From Wocania_A sp965224845 (lineage in GTDB: Bacteria > Bacteroidota > Bacteroidia > Flavobacteriales > Flavobacteriaceae): a DNA stretch of 64,000 nucleotides. Every line of letters begins with the position of its first letter. Position 1 is the first letter of the stretch. The stretch lies in assembly GCA_965224845.1 (NCBI GenBank), contig CBDDAJ010000036.1, positions 1 to 64,000 on the forward strand, in the 5' to 3' direction. Below are positions 15,259 through 24,505 of this stretch, in pieces. Under the pieces are notes generated by a model. It was not told the origin of the DNA. It did not search any database and worked only from the letters and a program-made list of their open reading frames with translations. The translations under genes were made by a program, and so were the position numbers.

Positions 15259-15909
15259 TTTCACCCTTTTTATTGCGGCAAAAGCTTTATCAACATACTT
15301 ATCTTCTACCAGAATAGTAAACTCATTTGTGGTAGAAATAACTTCATAAAGCACTATACCTTCCCATGCCAACCGCTTAAAAAAATGATAATATAATCCT
15401 GCTACTTTCGAGTTATCTTTAGGTAGGTTTATGGTAATTCCCGATAAGTTATCTTGTACAGCAAGAAATGTTTCATTCTCTAAATGGGTAGTAATATAAT
15501 CTTTTAAACTGCTGGAAATAATCATATTACTTTCGTGAACCCCTCTGGTAAATGTATAAAACAGCTTAGATTCGCCATCTATTTTTTCTAAAACCTTAGT
15601 ATGATTGTGTATAAGAGTATTCGAGTTCATTACAGTAAAATCGGTGAGATTAGAACGTACGGTTATATCGCCTAAATTTTGCAACATACGTTTCATCTTC
15701 ACAGAGTTAGAAAGTGTTACCGGTGGATTATAACGTCTTAAAGCCATCATAATTGCTCCAGGCTTTACTTCCTTTTTTAGCATTTCGCTAATGGGCTTAG
15801 TTAGCTCAATAGCCAAAGCACTAAAATTGATAATATTTCTTGATAAAGCTTCCTCTAAATAGGGTTGAGAGATTAATATATCTTCTACACAGTTTGAAAC
15901 AGTCCTCAT
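15253..15909 (-). CDS. ACT-domain protein divergent from aspartate kinase
   Basis: I start at the ATG 15907-15909 (MRTVSNCVED, 218 residues); the longer frame would run through the intergenic region into lysC. The C-terminal half (DNLSGITINLPKDNSKVAGLYYHFFKRL onward, in parts) looks like an ACT ligand-binding domain. The N-terminal part is helical with no clear motif. No kinase residues are present, so this is not an enzyme. Its divergent position 99 bp from lysC suggests a role in sensing an amino acid or regulating aspartate-pathway flux, which is inference. Database annotations for this family may read 'aspartate kinase' because of the shared ACT fold. Confidence 0.7.
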   Translation of the reverse strand: MRTVSNCVEDILISQPYLEEALSRNIINFSALAIELTKPISEMLKKEVKPGAIMMALRRYNPPVTLSNSVKMKRMLQNLGDITVRSNLTDFTVMNSNTLIHNHTKVLEKIDGESKLFYTFTRGVHESNMIISSSLKDYITTHLENETFLAVQDNLSGITINLPKDNSKVAGLYYHFFKRLAWEGIVLYEVISTTNEFTILVEDKYVDKAFAAIKRVKN

Positions 15910-16008
15910 GTTAATTATATAACAATTTGTGTAAATGTAAACATTTTTTTCAAGAAATATCTTTATTGAAAGAACAGATTGTAATTTTATACCATAAAAT
16001 TGATTTAA

Positions 16009-17331
16009 ATGCACGTATTAAAATTTGGAGGAACATCGGTTGGCTCTATAGAAAATATAATTAATGTTAAAAACATAATTAATGATGGCAACAAAAAAAT
16101 TGTGGTGTTATCTGCTATGTCGGGCACCACTAATGAGTTAGTTGTTATTGCAAACCAGATAAAAGATAAGAATTCAAACAACGCTATTGAAAAGATTAAT
16201 AAGCTTCATGAAACTTATACGGCTACTATAGATCGCTTATTGCTTGATAAAAAACTAAACAAGCAAGCAAAAAGTTATGTTTCAGAAATCTTTAGTTTAT
16301 TAATAGACTCAACATATAAATTGTTTTCAAAGGTTTTAGAAAACAAAATTCTGGCACAGGGCGAGTTATTGTCCACCTATATATTTAACTGCTATTTACA
16401 GCAAGAAGGGATACGTTCTGCATTATTACCAGCTCTAGGTTTTATGAGAATTGATGCAGCAAAAGAACCGGATTTCCCTCATATAAAAGAATGTTTAAAC
16501 AGAGCGTTTAAGTATGCAGAAGATGCAGACATATATATCACTCAAGGGTTTATTTGTTTAGATGCTGATGGTGAAATATCTAATTTGCAACGGGGTGGCA
16601 GTGATTATACTGCAACTATTATTGGCGCGGTAATTAAAGCCGAAGAGGTACAAATATGGACAGATATAGATGGGATGCATAATAATGACCCAAGGCATGT
16701 TGAAAACACAAGACCAATTTCTAACTTATCTTATGATGAAGCTGCAGAACTAGCATACTTTGGAGCAAAAATTTTACATCCACAAACCGTAACACCAGTA
16801 AGAGCCGACAACATTCCTGTAAGCTTAAAAAATACAATGAATCCTGCCGCCCACGGCACATTGATTTCTAATATGACGTCAAACCGTGGTATTAAAGCAA
16901 TTGCAGCAAAAGATAATATTACAGCTATAAAGATTAAATCCGGGAGAATGCTTCAGGCTCATGGGTTTTTAAAAAAGGTTTTTGAAATATTTGAAATTTA
17001 TGAGACATCAATTGATATGATTACAACATCAGAAGTTGCCGTTTCTTTAACTATTGATGATGATAGAAACCTGGATAAAATTGTTGCCGAATTAAAAGCA
17101 TTTGCACATATTGAAATAGATAAAGAGCAGAGTATTGTTTGTTTGGTGGGACATTCTGTAGTAAATCATCAGGACACTTACAAACTATTTAAAATACTTA
17201 AAGATGTGAAAATCAGGATGATTTCATACGGCGGAAGCAAAAATAACATATCTTTATTGATAAACTCTAAAGATAAGATTAACACACTAAGAAAACTAAA
17301 CAGTTATTTATTTGAGTTAGTCACAGTATAA
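16009..17331 (+). CDS. lysC: Aspartate kinase
   Basis: Aspartate kinase phosphorylates aspartate, the first step to lysine, threonine, methionine and diaminopimelate. The 440-residue protein has the amino-acid-kinase start KFGGTSVGS (residues 5-13), the substrate loop GGSDYTAT near residue 199 and WTDIDGMHNNDPR. Two C-terminal ACT modules follow, from about residue 300 on. It is monofunctional, with no homoserine dehydrogenase fused. The leader is short and I see no lysine riboswitch. An inverted repeat AAATGT-N2-ACATTT at 15933-15946 lies in the divergent spacer. A terminator follows the gene. Confidence 0.95.
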   Translation: MHVLKFGGTSVGSIENIINVKNIINDGNKKIVVLSAMSGTTNELVVIANQIKDKNSNNAIEKINKLHETYTATIDRLLLDKKLNKQAKSYVSEIFSLLIDSTYKLFSKVLENKILAQGELLSTYIFNCYLQQEGIRSALLPALGFMRIDAAKEPDFPHIKECLNRAFKYAEDADIYITQGFICLDADGEISNLQRGGSDYTATIIGAVIKAEEVQIWTDIDGMHNNDPRHVENTRPISNLSYDEAAELAYFGAKILHPQTVTPVRADNIPVSLKNTMNPAAHGTLISNMTSNRGIKAIAAKDNITAIKIKSGRMLQAHGFLKKVFEIFEIYETSIDMITTSEVAVSLTIDDDRNLDKIVAELKAFAHIEIDKEQSIVCLVGHSVVNHQDTYKLFKILKDVKIRMISYGGSKNNISLLINSKDKINTLRKLNSYLFELVTV

Positions 17332-17366
17332 ATACATGTAAATTGCAGTTTTTAGTGTTGTAGTTT

Positions 17367-17400
17367 GAGAGCCATTTTTCAATGGCTCTCATTTATTTTT
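17367..17400 (+). terminator. Terminator after lysC
   Basis: GAGAGCCATT and AATGGCTCTC form a perfect 10-bp stem with a TTTC loop, followed by ATTTATTTTT on the plus strand. The convergent pepP gene ends at 17399. Confidence 0.88.
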
Positions 17401-18691
17401 ATGAATTCATTAAATCTTCAATCTCTTCTGCTTCAATAGGAATGCTTCGCATTAAATTAAATGGCTCCCCTTTTTCCTGAATAACAACGTCGTCTTCCAA
17501 ACGAATGCCAAAACCCTCATTTGGGATATATATCCCTGGCTCTACCGTAAAAACCATATGGGCTTGCATAGGCTCGGTTAAAATACCATAATCGTGCGTG
17601 TCTAAACCCATGTGGTGACTTGTACCGTGCATAAAGTATTTTTTATATGCTGGCCAGTTTGGGTCTTCATGTTGTACATCAGCTTTATCAATAAGCCCTA
17701 ACCCTAGTAATTCGCTAGTCATTATTTTACCAACTTCTATATGGTAATCGGCCCAAATAGTTCCAGGAACTAACATTTTTGTTGCTGCTTCCTTGACTCT
17801 ATTTACAGCATTATAAACCGCTTTTTGTCTATCAGTAAATCTACCTGAAACAGGAATGGTTCGCGTCATATCGCTGGAATAATTAGCATACTCTGCACCT
17901 ACATCCATTAAAATCAAATCGCCAGATTTGCATTGTTGGTTGTTTTCTATATAGTGTAAAACATTAGCATTATTACCAGAAGCCACTATAGGCGTGTAAG
18001 CAAAACCTTTTGATCGATTACGCAAAAATTCGTGCATAAACTCTGCTTCTATTTCAAACTCCCAAACATTGGGTTTTACAACGTTTAAAATGCGCCTAAA
18101 CCCTTTTTCAGTAATATGACAGGCTTGTTGTATTAAATCTATTTCAATTTGATGTTTTACCGAACGTAGCCGTTGTAAAATAGGATTGCTTTTGGCTACG
18201 CTATGCGCAGGATATTTATGTTTTAACCATTTTGTATAGCGGTCTTCTCTGGTTTCTGTTTCAACATTGGCCCTGTAATGCTCGTTAGTATTTATATAAA
18301 CTGTATCGCATTGTGTCATTAATTCAAACATGATTTTTTCCATATCCTGAAGCCAATACACTGTTTTTATTCCACTTGTTTTAAAGGCGCTTTCTTTTGT
18401 TAATTTTTCACCTTCCCAAATGGCAATATGCGCGTTTGTTTCCTTTAAAAATAAAATTTCACGGTGGGCTTCTTTTGGGCAATCTGGAAATAAAACTAAG
18501 ATGCTTTCCTCCTGGTCTACACCACTTAAGTAGAAAATATCACGATGCTGCTCAAAAGGCATGGTACTATCGGCACTTATGGGATAAATATCGTTTGAAT
18601 TGAAAACAGCCAAACTATTGGGTTTCATATAAGAGGCAAAACTTTTTCTGTTTTTTATAAAGAGATTAGAGTCTATTGGGTGATACTTCAT
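17399..18691 (-). CDS. pepP: Aminopeptidase P (Xaa-Pro aminopeptidase, M24B)
   Basis: The 430-residue metallopeptidase cleaves an N-terminal residue preceding proline. It has an N-terminal creatinase-like domain (about residues 1-165) and a C-terminal pita-bread domain. Metal ligands are visible in order: MDVGAEYANYSSDMTRT (two aspartates), HGTSHHMGLDTHD (histidine), FTVEPGIYIP (glutamate) and RLEDDVVI (glutamate). There is no signal peptide, so it is cytoplasmic. It is transcribed alone toward lysC. Confidence 0.95.
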   Translation of the reverse strand: MKYHPIDSNLFIKNRKSFASYMKPNSLAVFNSNDIYPISADSTMPFEQHRDIFYLSGVDQEESILVLFPDCPKEAHREILFLKETNAHIAIWEGEKLTKESAFKTSGIKTVYWLQDMEKIMFELMTQCDTVYINTNEHYRANVETETREDRYTKWLKHKYPAHSVAKSNPILQRLRSVKHQIEIDLIQQACHITEKGFRRILNVVKPNVWEFEIEAEFMHEFLRNRSKGFAYTPIVASGNNANVLHYIENNQQCKSGDLILMDVGAEYANYSSDMTRTIPVSGRFTDRQKAVYNAVNRVKEAATKMLVPGTIWADYHIEVGKIMTSELLGLGLIDKADVQHEDPNWPAYKKYFMHGTSHHMGLDTHDYGILTEPMQAHMVFTVEPGIYIPNEGFGIRLEDDVVIQEKGEPFNLMRSIPIEAEEIEDLMNS

Positions 18692-18756
18692 GTTTACTGT
18701 TATATTAAGTTTGCTAAATGTAGTAAATCTAAATAAATCATATTATAATAATTTGT

Positions 18757-18764
18757 TATATTTG
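18757..18764 (+). promoter_or_regulatory. -7 box upstream of metzincin gene
   Basis: TATATTTG fits the -7 consensus on the plus strand and lies about 100 bp before the ATG at 18864. No TTG at the standard distance is seen. Confidence 0.45.
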
Positions 18765-18863
18765 ATAATCCCTAAGATTTTTTTGAACACCACTAAAAAC
18801 GCATCGCTTAATCGATAAGCTAAATCCTTATTTTTTACTGAGCGAATAATTTTAAAACTTAAT

Positions 18864-20720
18864 ATGATGAAGAAAATTACTCTATTTATTGCCTTATTAT
18901 TTTTAATAAGTGCAGAACAATTAATGGCTCAAACTACTCTTAAAGAAATACCATTACAAGAGCAAGTTGAACAATCAAGTTTAATTGTTGAAGGAAAAGT
19001 TATTGCAAAAAAATCTTTTTGGGACGATAATCGTCATAATATTTATACTTCAAACACAATAGAGGTGTATAAGGTTTTTAAAGGCGAACAACCTAAAACT
19101 ATTGAAGTTATTACACTTGGCGGAGCAGTAGGAGATAAAGCTTTAATAGCCTTTCCTAGCCTAAAATTAAGAAAAGGAGATATTGGAATGTTTATGTTAT
19201 ATAATAATAATGTTCCTACTGAATTAGATTTAAAATCACCAAATAAAAAGTATAGAGCATATAGTTCACTTCAAGGGTTTTATAAATATGGTTTTGAAAA
19301 TAATGTAGCAATAAACCCTTTTGGAGCGAAACAAGGAATTTCATCATCATTTTATGATGAAATCATGAATTATACAAAATCTAAATATATAGAAGTTTCT
19401 TATTTCAATACTAAAGATAAAATTTCTAAGCCTAGCAAGCAGTCAAAGGTTTTCTTACCTCCTACAGCTATTACTTTTTCTCCTACAACTGCCTCTGCAG
19501 GTACAAAAACGGTATTAACAATTTCCGGTTCTGGTTTTGGAGGAACAAAGGGAAAAGTAGGTTTTAGGGATGCTGATTCTGGAGGAAATGACGGTCCACC
19601 ATCATTTAACCCAGTATATATTGATGCTTTAGACACTGAAGTGCTAACGTGGACAGATACTCAAATAACAGTTGAAGTTCCATCCAGAGCTGGGACAGGA
19701 GATATAAGAGTAACTCATGATGATACTACTACTGGTGTTTCTGCAACTACTTTAACAATTACTTATGCACAATTAAATGTTTTTAGCGATTTTTATTCAG
19801 TTGGAGGGGCTACAGATCATGCATACGAAACCAGACATGTTAATAAAAATGCTAGTGGCGGTTACACATGGGAAATGCAAACAGATTTTTTTAACGATTC
19901 TGAGTTTCCTGGAGCTAAAGCAGATTTTGAAAAAGCACTAGATAGATGGCGTTGCGAAACTAAAGTAAATTGGATTGTAAGTGGCAGTGCTACAACAGTA
20001 GATATAGTAGCTAGAGACGGGACAAATGTAGTACGATTTGATAATGGCAATGAGCTTGGAGCTGGTGTACTAGGCAAATGCTCGTCTTGGTGGTCTAGTT
20101 GTGGAACTTTAAATAACCCAACTAGTGCAAATTGGCATGTTGAAGAATTGGATATAGTTTTTGACGATGGAACTGATTGGCATTTTGGTGCTGGCTTACC
20201 AGCATTTACTGAATATGATTTTGAAAGCGTTGCCTTGCATGAGTTAGGACATGGGCATCAATTAGGACATGTTATTGACCCAGTTAATAATGGAGATAAT
20301 TTAGATGATGTTATGCATTATGCCATTTCTAATAGTGAGCAACAACGCGTGTTGAGTGCCAACAATATAGCTGGAGCAACTAACGTACACGGACGAAGCA
20401 CTTCGGTTGTGGCCTGTTCTCAAACAGTAATGACAGATTCATCAATATGTAATTTAAGCGTTGAAGAAGATGAATTAAATAATGCTATTAGTTTATATCC
20501 TAACCCGGCAAAAGATCAGTTTTATATAAATAATGCATCTTATATTAATTTACAAAAAGCTGTTATTTATGATATTAGCGGGAGGTTGATTTCTGAACAC
20601 GATATTTCAAATGCATCAAAAACAAAAACTATTGAAGTTCCTAATACATCAAAAGGTATTTATTTTGTAAATATTCATTCTGATACGGCGATGATAACAC
20701 GAAAGATGATTTTAGACTAA
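18864..20720 (+). CDS. Secreted metzincin-type protease with IPT/TIG and T9SS domains
   Basis: The 618-residue protein has a signal peptide (1-22), an N-terminal region of unknown fold (to about 195) and an IPT/TIG beta domain (about 200-300, ITFSPTTASAGTKTVLTISG). A metalloprotease domain follows with HELGHGHQLGH at residues 459-469 and VMHY at 483-486, which together look like a metzincin zinc site with its Met-turn. A T9SS sorting domain (LYPNPAKDQF, about 545 on) ends in MITRKMILD. It should be exported by T9SS and act on proteins or other substrates outside the cell. The gene is monocistronic with a strong terminator. Confidence 0.88.
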   Translation: MMKKITLFIALLFLISAEQLMAQTTLKEIPLQEQVEQSSLIVEGKVIAKKSFWDDNRHNIYTSNTIEVYKVFKGEQPKTIEVITLGGAVGDKALIAFPSLKLRKGDIGMFMLYNNNVPTELDLKSPNKKYRAYSSLQGFYKYGFENNVAINPFGAKQGISSSFYDEIMNYTKSKYIEVSYFNTKDKISKPSKQSKVFLPPTAITFSPTTASAGTKTVLTISGSGFGGTKGKVGFRDADSGGNDGPPSFNPVYIDALDTEVLTWTDTQITVEVPSRAGTGDIRVTHDDTTTGVSATTLTITYAQLNVFSDFYSVGGATDHAYETRHVNKNASGGYTWEMQTDFFNDSEFPGAKADFEKALDRWRCETKVNWIVSGSATTVDIVARDGTNVVRFDNGNELGAGVLGKCSSWWSSCGTLNNPTSANWHVEELDIVFDDGTDWHFGAGLPAFTEYDFESVALHELGHGHQLGHVIDPVNNGDNLDDVMHYAISNSEQQRVLSANNIAGATNVHGRSTSVVACSQTVMTDSSICNLSVEEDELNNAISLYPNPAKDQFYINNASYINLQKAVIYDISGRLISEHDISNASKTKTIEVPNTSKGIYFVNIHSDTAMITRKMILD

Positions 20721-20744
20721 TAATTAAGTATATAATTAAAATTG

Positions 20745-20778
20745 AAAGCCTGTGAAATAACTTCATAGGCTTTTTTTA
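20745..20778 (+). terminator. Terminator after metzincin gene
   Basis: AAAGCCTGTGAA pairs with TTCATAGGCTTT across ATAAC (one G-T pair), followed by a T-run. Confidence 0.88.
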
Positions 20779-20879
20779 TTAACCTATTTTAAAGTTATTG
20801 AATCGTTGTTAAATAAATAGCTAAATTTTGCCAGAAGACCAAGAATAACTAAATTTCATCAAAATAAAATTACAACCAA

Positions 20880-23723
20880 ATGCGCCTTTTAAAAAACCTT
20901 ATTATTCTCTTCATTTTTTGTTACAATACTGGCTTTAGTCAACAATCTTCAACTCCTGTAAAAAAAATAGAAAATGCTATTAAGCAGAAACAAGAATTAA
21001 CTCAAAACTCTTTGGTTAAAAATGTAGCTTTTAAAAATATAGGCCCAACAATAATGAGTGGAAGAGTTGTAGATTTGGATGTTAATCCTAACAATCCAAA
21101 CGAGTTTTATGTTGGTTATGCTTCCGGAGGGGTTTGGCATACTACTAATAATGGTTCTACATTTACTCCCATTTTAGATACTTCAAACACTCAAAATGTT
21201 GGTGATATTGCTGTAGATTGGAAAACCAAAACAATATGGGTAGGTACTGGAGAAAATAATTCATCGCGTTCGAGTTATGCAGGAATTGGAATTTTAAAAT
21301 CTACCAATAATGGAAAAACATGGGTAAATGTGGGCTTGCCTGATTCTCACCATATTGGACGTATTTTAATCAACCCAAATAATTCAGAAGAAGTTGTTAT
21401 TGGTGTTACAGGACATTTGTATTCTCCAAATAAAGAACGAGGAATCTATAAAACTACTGATGGTGGAAAAACCTGGGAACAAAAGCTATTCATTGATGAT
21501 GTAAGTGGTATTATTGATGTACAGCACGCTCCAAATAATTACAATGTTATGTTTGCTTCATCATGGACAAAAGATAGAAAAGCCTGGAATTTTAATGGTA
21601 GTGGTAATAACTCTGCAATTTATAAAAGTACTGATGCAGGTAATACCTGGACTAAAATGACCATTCAAAAAAGTGGCTTCCCAACAGGGAATGGTGTTGG
21701 TAGAATTGGTTTAGCTGTTTTTAACGAAAGCATAATTTACGCTATACACGACAGTCAGTTTAGAAGACAAAAAGATTTAAAAAAGGAAGAAACACAGGGA
21801 CTCACTAAAGAAGATTTTAAAACCATGACCGCTAAATCTTTCTTAAATCTGGAAGACAAAAAGCTTAATGGGTTTTTAAAAACTAATGGGTTTCAAGAAA
21901 AATATCGTGCTGAAAATGTAAAGCAAATGATTAGGAGTGGTAATGTAAAACCTATTGATTTAGCTAAATATCTGGAAAATGCAAACACAATGCTTTTTGA
22001 TACACCTGTAATAGGAGCAGAAGTTTATAAAAGTATTGATGGGGGAATAACTTGGAAAAAAACACACGAAGATTATATTGATGGTTTGTATTATAGCTAT
22101 GGATATTATTTTGGAGAAATTAGAGTCGATCTACAAAACAAAGATGCTATATATATTATGGGAGTCCCCATTTTAAGATCTAAAGATGGAGGAAAAACAT
22201 TTGTTTCTATTAGCAAAGAGAATGTACATGCCGATCACCAAGCCCTTTGGATAAACCCTAAAAAGCAAGGTCATTTAATTAATGGAAATGACGGAGGTTT
22301 AAATATGAGTTATGATGATGGCGAAAGTTGGGAAAAGCTAAATGTAAATGCTGTTGGCCAGTTTTATGCTATAAATGTAGATAATCAGACGCCGTATAAT
22401 GTATATGGAGGCTTACAAGATAATGGGGTTTGGGTTGGAGCACATAATGCAAATGAAAATAAACGTTGGCATCAAGAGGGGCAGTACCCATGGAAAAGGC
22501 TTATGGGTGGCGATGGTATGCACATACAAATTGACAACAGAAACCCAAATATTATTTATACGGGATATCAATTCGGAAATTATTTCAGAATAAATAGAGA
22601 AGCTAAAACACAAAAGTATATTCAACCAAAACACGAATTAGGCGAAAACCCTTATCGATTTAATTGGCAAACCCCCATTTTGTTATCACCGCATAATCAA
22701 GATATTTTGTATTTAGGTGGAAATAAATTAATGCGTTCCATGAATCAAGGAGAAGATTGGAAAGCCATTAGTAACGATTTAACCAGTGGTGGAAAAAAAG
22801 GAAATGTTGCTTATGGCACACTAACATCTATTAGCGAATCTCCTTTTCAGTTTGGGTTAATATATACAGGAAGTGATGATGGGTTGATTCATGTTACAAA
22901 AAATGCAGGAGGAAGCTGGCAGAATATATCAAACACTTTACCAAAAAACTTGTGGGTATCTCGTGTTATTGCTTCCCAGCATAAAAAAGAACGGGTATAT
23001 GTTACTTTAAATGGATACCGTTGGGATGACTTTTCTGTTTATATTTATATGAGTGACGATTATGGAGATACCTGGAAAAAAATAAGCTCTAATGTTCCAT
23101 TATCACCAGTGAATGTGATTAAGGAAGACCCTGAAAATGATACTATTTTATACTTAGGAACAGATAATGGTGCTTATGTTTCTTTTGATAATGGAGCGTA
23201 CTGGGAGGCCTTTAGCAAAGGATTACCTAGTGTTGCTGTTCACGATATAGTTATTCAATCAAAAGCCAAAGATCTGCTTTTAGGAACCCATGGCAGAAGC
23301 ATTTACAAAACAAACATTGGACCTTTACAAAAGATGAATAAATCAAAAATGAATCAGCCTATAGTGCTTTTTGATGTTGAAGGGGTAAAACATTCTATGC
23401 GCTGGGGAAGTGCTTTTAATGCCTGGTCTAAAGTTAATGAGCCCTCAATTAATATTAAGTTTTATACCAATAAAGCTGAAGAAAAAACGATTACGATTCT
23501 ATCCGAAAACCATTCAGAATTAACTCAAATAAATGTAAAAACCGATAAGGGTTTTAATACTTTCGATTACGATTTAACTATTTCAGAAAAGGCACAAAAA
23601 ACACTCATGAACGAAAACGCAAGTGTAAAAATTAAAAAAGCAAATAATGGTAAATATTACTTGCCAAAAGGGATTTATACCATCAAAATAGGAGCCGAAA
23701 AAACAGTTTTCGAGGTAAGCTAA
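20880..23723 (+). CDS. Secreted BNR/VPS10-like propeller protein
   Basis: The 947-residue protein has a signal peptide (cleavage near GFSQ, residue 21). Many sialidase-type Asp-box repeats follow: TTNNGSTF, STNNGKTW, TTDGGKTW, STDAGNTW, SIDGGITW, SKDGGKTF, DDYGDTW and others. This is the layout of large VPS10/sortilin-like propeller proteins of Bacteroidota, often labelled 'glycosyl hydrolase'. I see no catalytic triad to support glycosidase activity. There is no T9SS sorting domain at the C-terminus. The insertion at about residues 295-370 is lysine-rich and helical. The function is unknown; it is likely periplasmic or on the surface. Confidence 0.8.
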   Translation: MRLLKNLIILFIFCYNTGFSQQSSTPVKKIENAIKQKQELTQNSLVKNVAFKNIGPTIMSGRVVDLDVNPNNPNEFYVGYASGGVWHTTNNGSTFTPILDTSNTQNVGDIAVDWKTKTIWVGTGENNSSRSSYAGIGILKSTNNGKTWVNVGLPDSHHIGRILINPNNSEEVVIGVTGHLYSPNKERGIYKTTDGGKTWEQKLFIDDVSGIIDVQHAPNNYNVMFASSWTKDRKAWNFNGSGNNSAIYKSTDAGNTWTKMTIQKSGFPTGNGVGRIGLAVFNESIIYAIHDSQFRRQKDLKKEETQGLTKEDFKTMTAKSFLNLEDKKLNGFLKTNGFQEKYRAENVKQMIRSGNVKPIDLAKYLENANTMLFDTPVIGAEVYKSIDGGITWKKTHEDYIDGLYYSYGYYFGEIRVDLQNKDAIYIMGVPILRSKDGGKTFVSISKENVHADHQALWINPKKQGHLINGNDGGLNMSYDDGESWEKLNVNAVGQFYAINVDNQTPYNVYGGLQDNGVWVGAHNANENKRWHQEGQYPWKRLMGGDGMHIQIDNRNPNIIYTGYQFGNYFRINREAKTQKYIQPKHELGENPYRFNWQTPILLSPHNQDILYLGGNKLMRSMNQGEDWKAISNDLTSGGKKGNVAYGTLTSISESPFQFGLIYTGSDDGLIHVTKNAGGSWQNISNTLPKNLWVSRVIASQHKKERVYVTLNGYRWDDFSVYIYMSDDYGDTWKKISSNVPLSPVNVIKEDPENDTILYLGTDNGAYVSFDNGAYWEAFSKGLPSVAVHDIVIQSKAKDLLLGTHGRSIYKTNIGPLQKMNKSKMNQPIVLFDVEGVKHSMRWGSAFNAWSKVNEPSINIKFYTNKAEEKTITILSENHSELTQINVKTDKGFNTFDYDLTISEKAQKTLMNENASVKIKKANNGKYYLPKGIYTIKIGAEKTVFEVS

Positions 23724-23773
23724 ATACTTATAAATTAAAATGGTTCTAAATATAAATTTAAAGGCTTAACTTT

Positions 23774-23804
23774 TTGTCTATAAATTTATTGTAAAGTACC
23801 TTTG
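23774..23804 (+). promoter_or_regulatory. sdhCAB promoter
   Basis: TTG at 23774-23776, a 20-nt spacer and TACCTTTG at 23797-23804 fit the Bacteroidota promoter. The sdhC ATG follows 26 nt after the box. Confidence 0.75.
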
Positions 23805-23830
23805 TATACTATATAACAAACTTCATAAAA

Positions 23831-24493
23831 ATGAGCGGATTTTTCAAATCTTCGATTGGAAGAAAAGTAGCCATGGCGCTTTCTGCATTCTTCCTCATGT
23901 TTTTCTTAATTATTCATTTAGCGGTAAATATAACTTCCTTATTTAGTGAAGACCTGTTTAATGAATTATCACACTTTATGGGTACAAATCCATTAGTGCA
24001 ATTTGCTTTACAACCCGTATTAATATTTGGTGTTGTATTTCATTTTGTAATGGGTTTTGTATTAGAGCTTAAAAACAAAAAAGCACAAGGTGTGGCCTAT
24101 GTAAAAAATAATGGTGCTGCTAATTCTACCTGGATGAGTAGAAACATGATTTATAGCGGATTGGTAATTTTAGGATTTATTGTACTACATTTTATCGATT
24201 TTTGGATCCCAGAACTTAAATATAAATATGTTGAGTTTTTACCGGAAGAACCAACACGATATTTTCATGAATTGCAAGAAAAATTTGTTCCTGTATGGAG
24301 AGTTGCAGCTTATGTTATAGCTTTTGTATTGTTAGGATTGCATTTAGCACACGGGTTTACATCGGCTTTTCAATCCATGGGCTCAACTGCCGGACGTAAA
24401 AAAACGCTTCAAAATATAGGAAAGGTTTACTCAATTATAATTCCTTTAGGATTTATAATTATTGCCCTTTTCCATCATCTTAATCACCATTAA
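23831..24493 (+). CDS. sdhC: SdhC, succinate dehydrogenase cytochrome b subunit
   Basis: This is the 220-residue membrane anchor of the succinate:quinone oxidoreductase, of the single-subunit cytochrome b558 type. About five membrane helices are visible. Histidines suitable for haem ligation lie in FLIIHLAVN, FHFVMGF, LHFIDFW and LHLAHGF. The gene begins a three-gene operon in the order C, A, B, with sdhA 12 bp downstream. There is no SdhD, as expected for this type. Confidence 0.93.
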   Translation: MSGFFKSSIGRKVAMALSAFFLMFFLIIHLAVNITSLFSEDLFNELSHFMGTNPLVQFALQPVLIFGVVFHFVMGFVLELKNKKAQGVAYVKNNGAANSTWMSRNMIYSGLVILGFIVLHFIDFWIPELKYKYVEFLPEEPTRYFHELQEKFVPVWRVAAYVIAFVLLGLHLAHGFTSAFQSMGSTAGRKKTLQNIGKVYSIIIPLGFIIIALFHHLNHH

Positions 24494-24505
24494 TCTAAAA
24501 ATATT

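Noticed and set aside
15910..16008. Lysine riboswitch upstream of lysC
   Set aside because: The whole divergent spacer is 99 bp and shows only a short inverted repeat, too small for this riboswitch.
15910..16014. Longer start for the ACT-domain gene
   Set aside because: It would cross the divergent spacer and overlap the lysC start; residues there look non-coding.
20880..23723. Active sialidase or glycoside hydrolase
   Set aside because: Asp-box repeats are present but the catalytic arginine triad, tyrosine and acid of sialidases are not apparent; the repeats alone only indicate a propeller.
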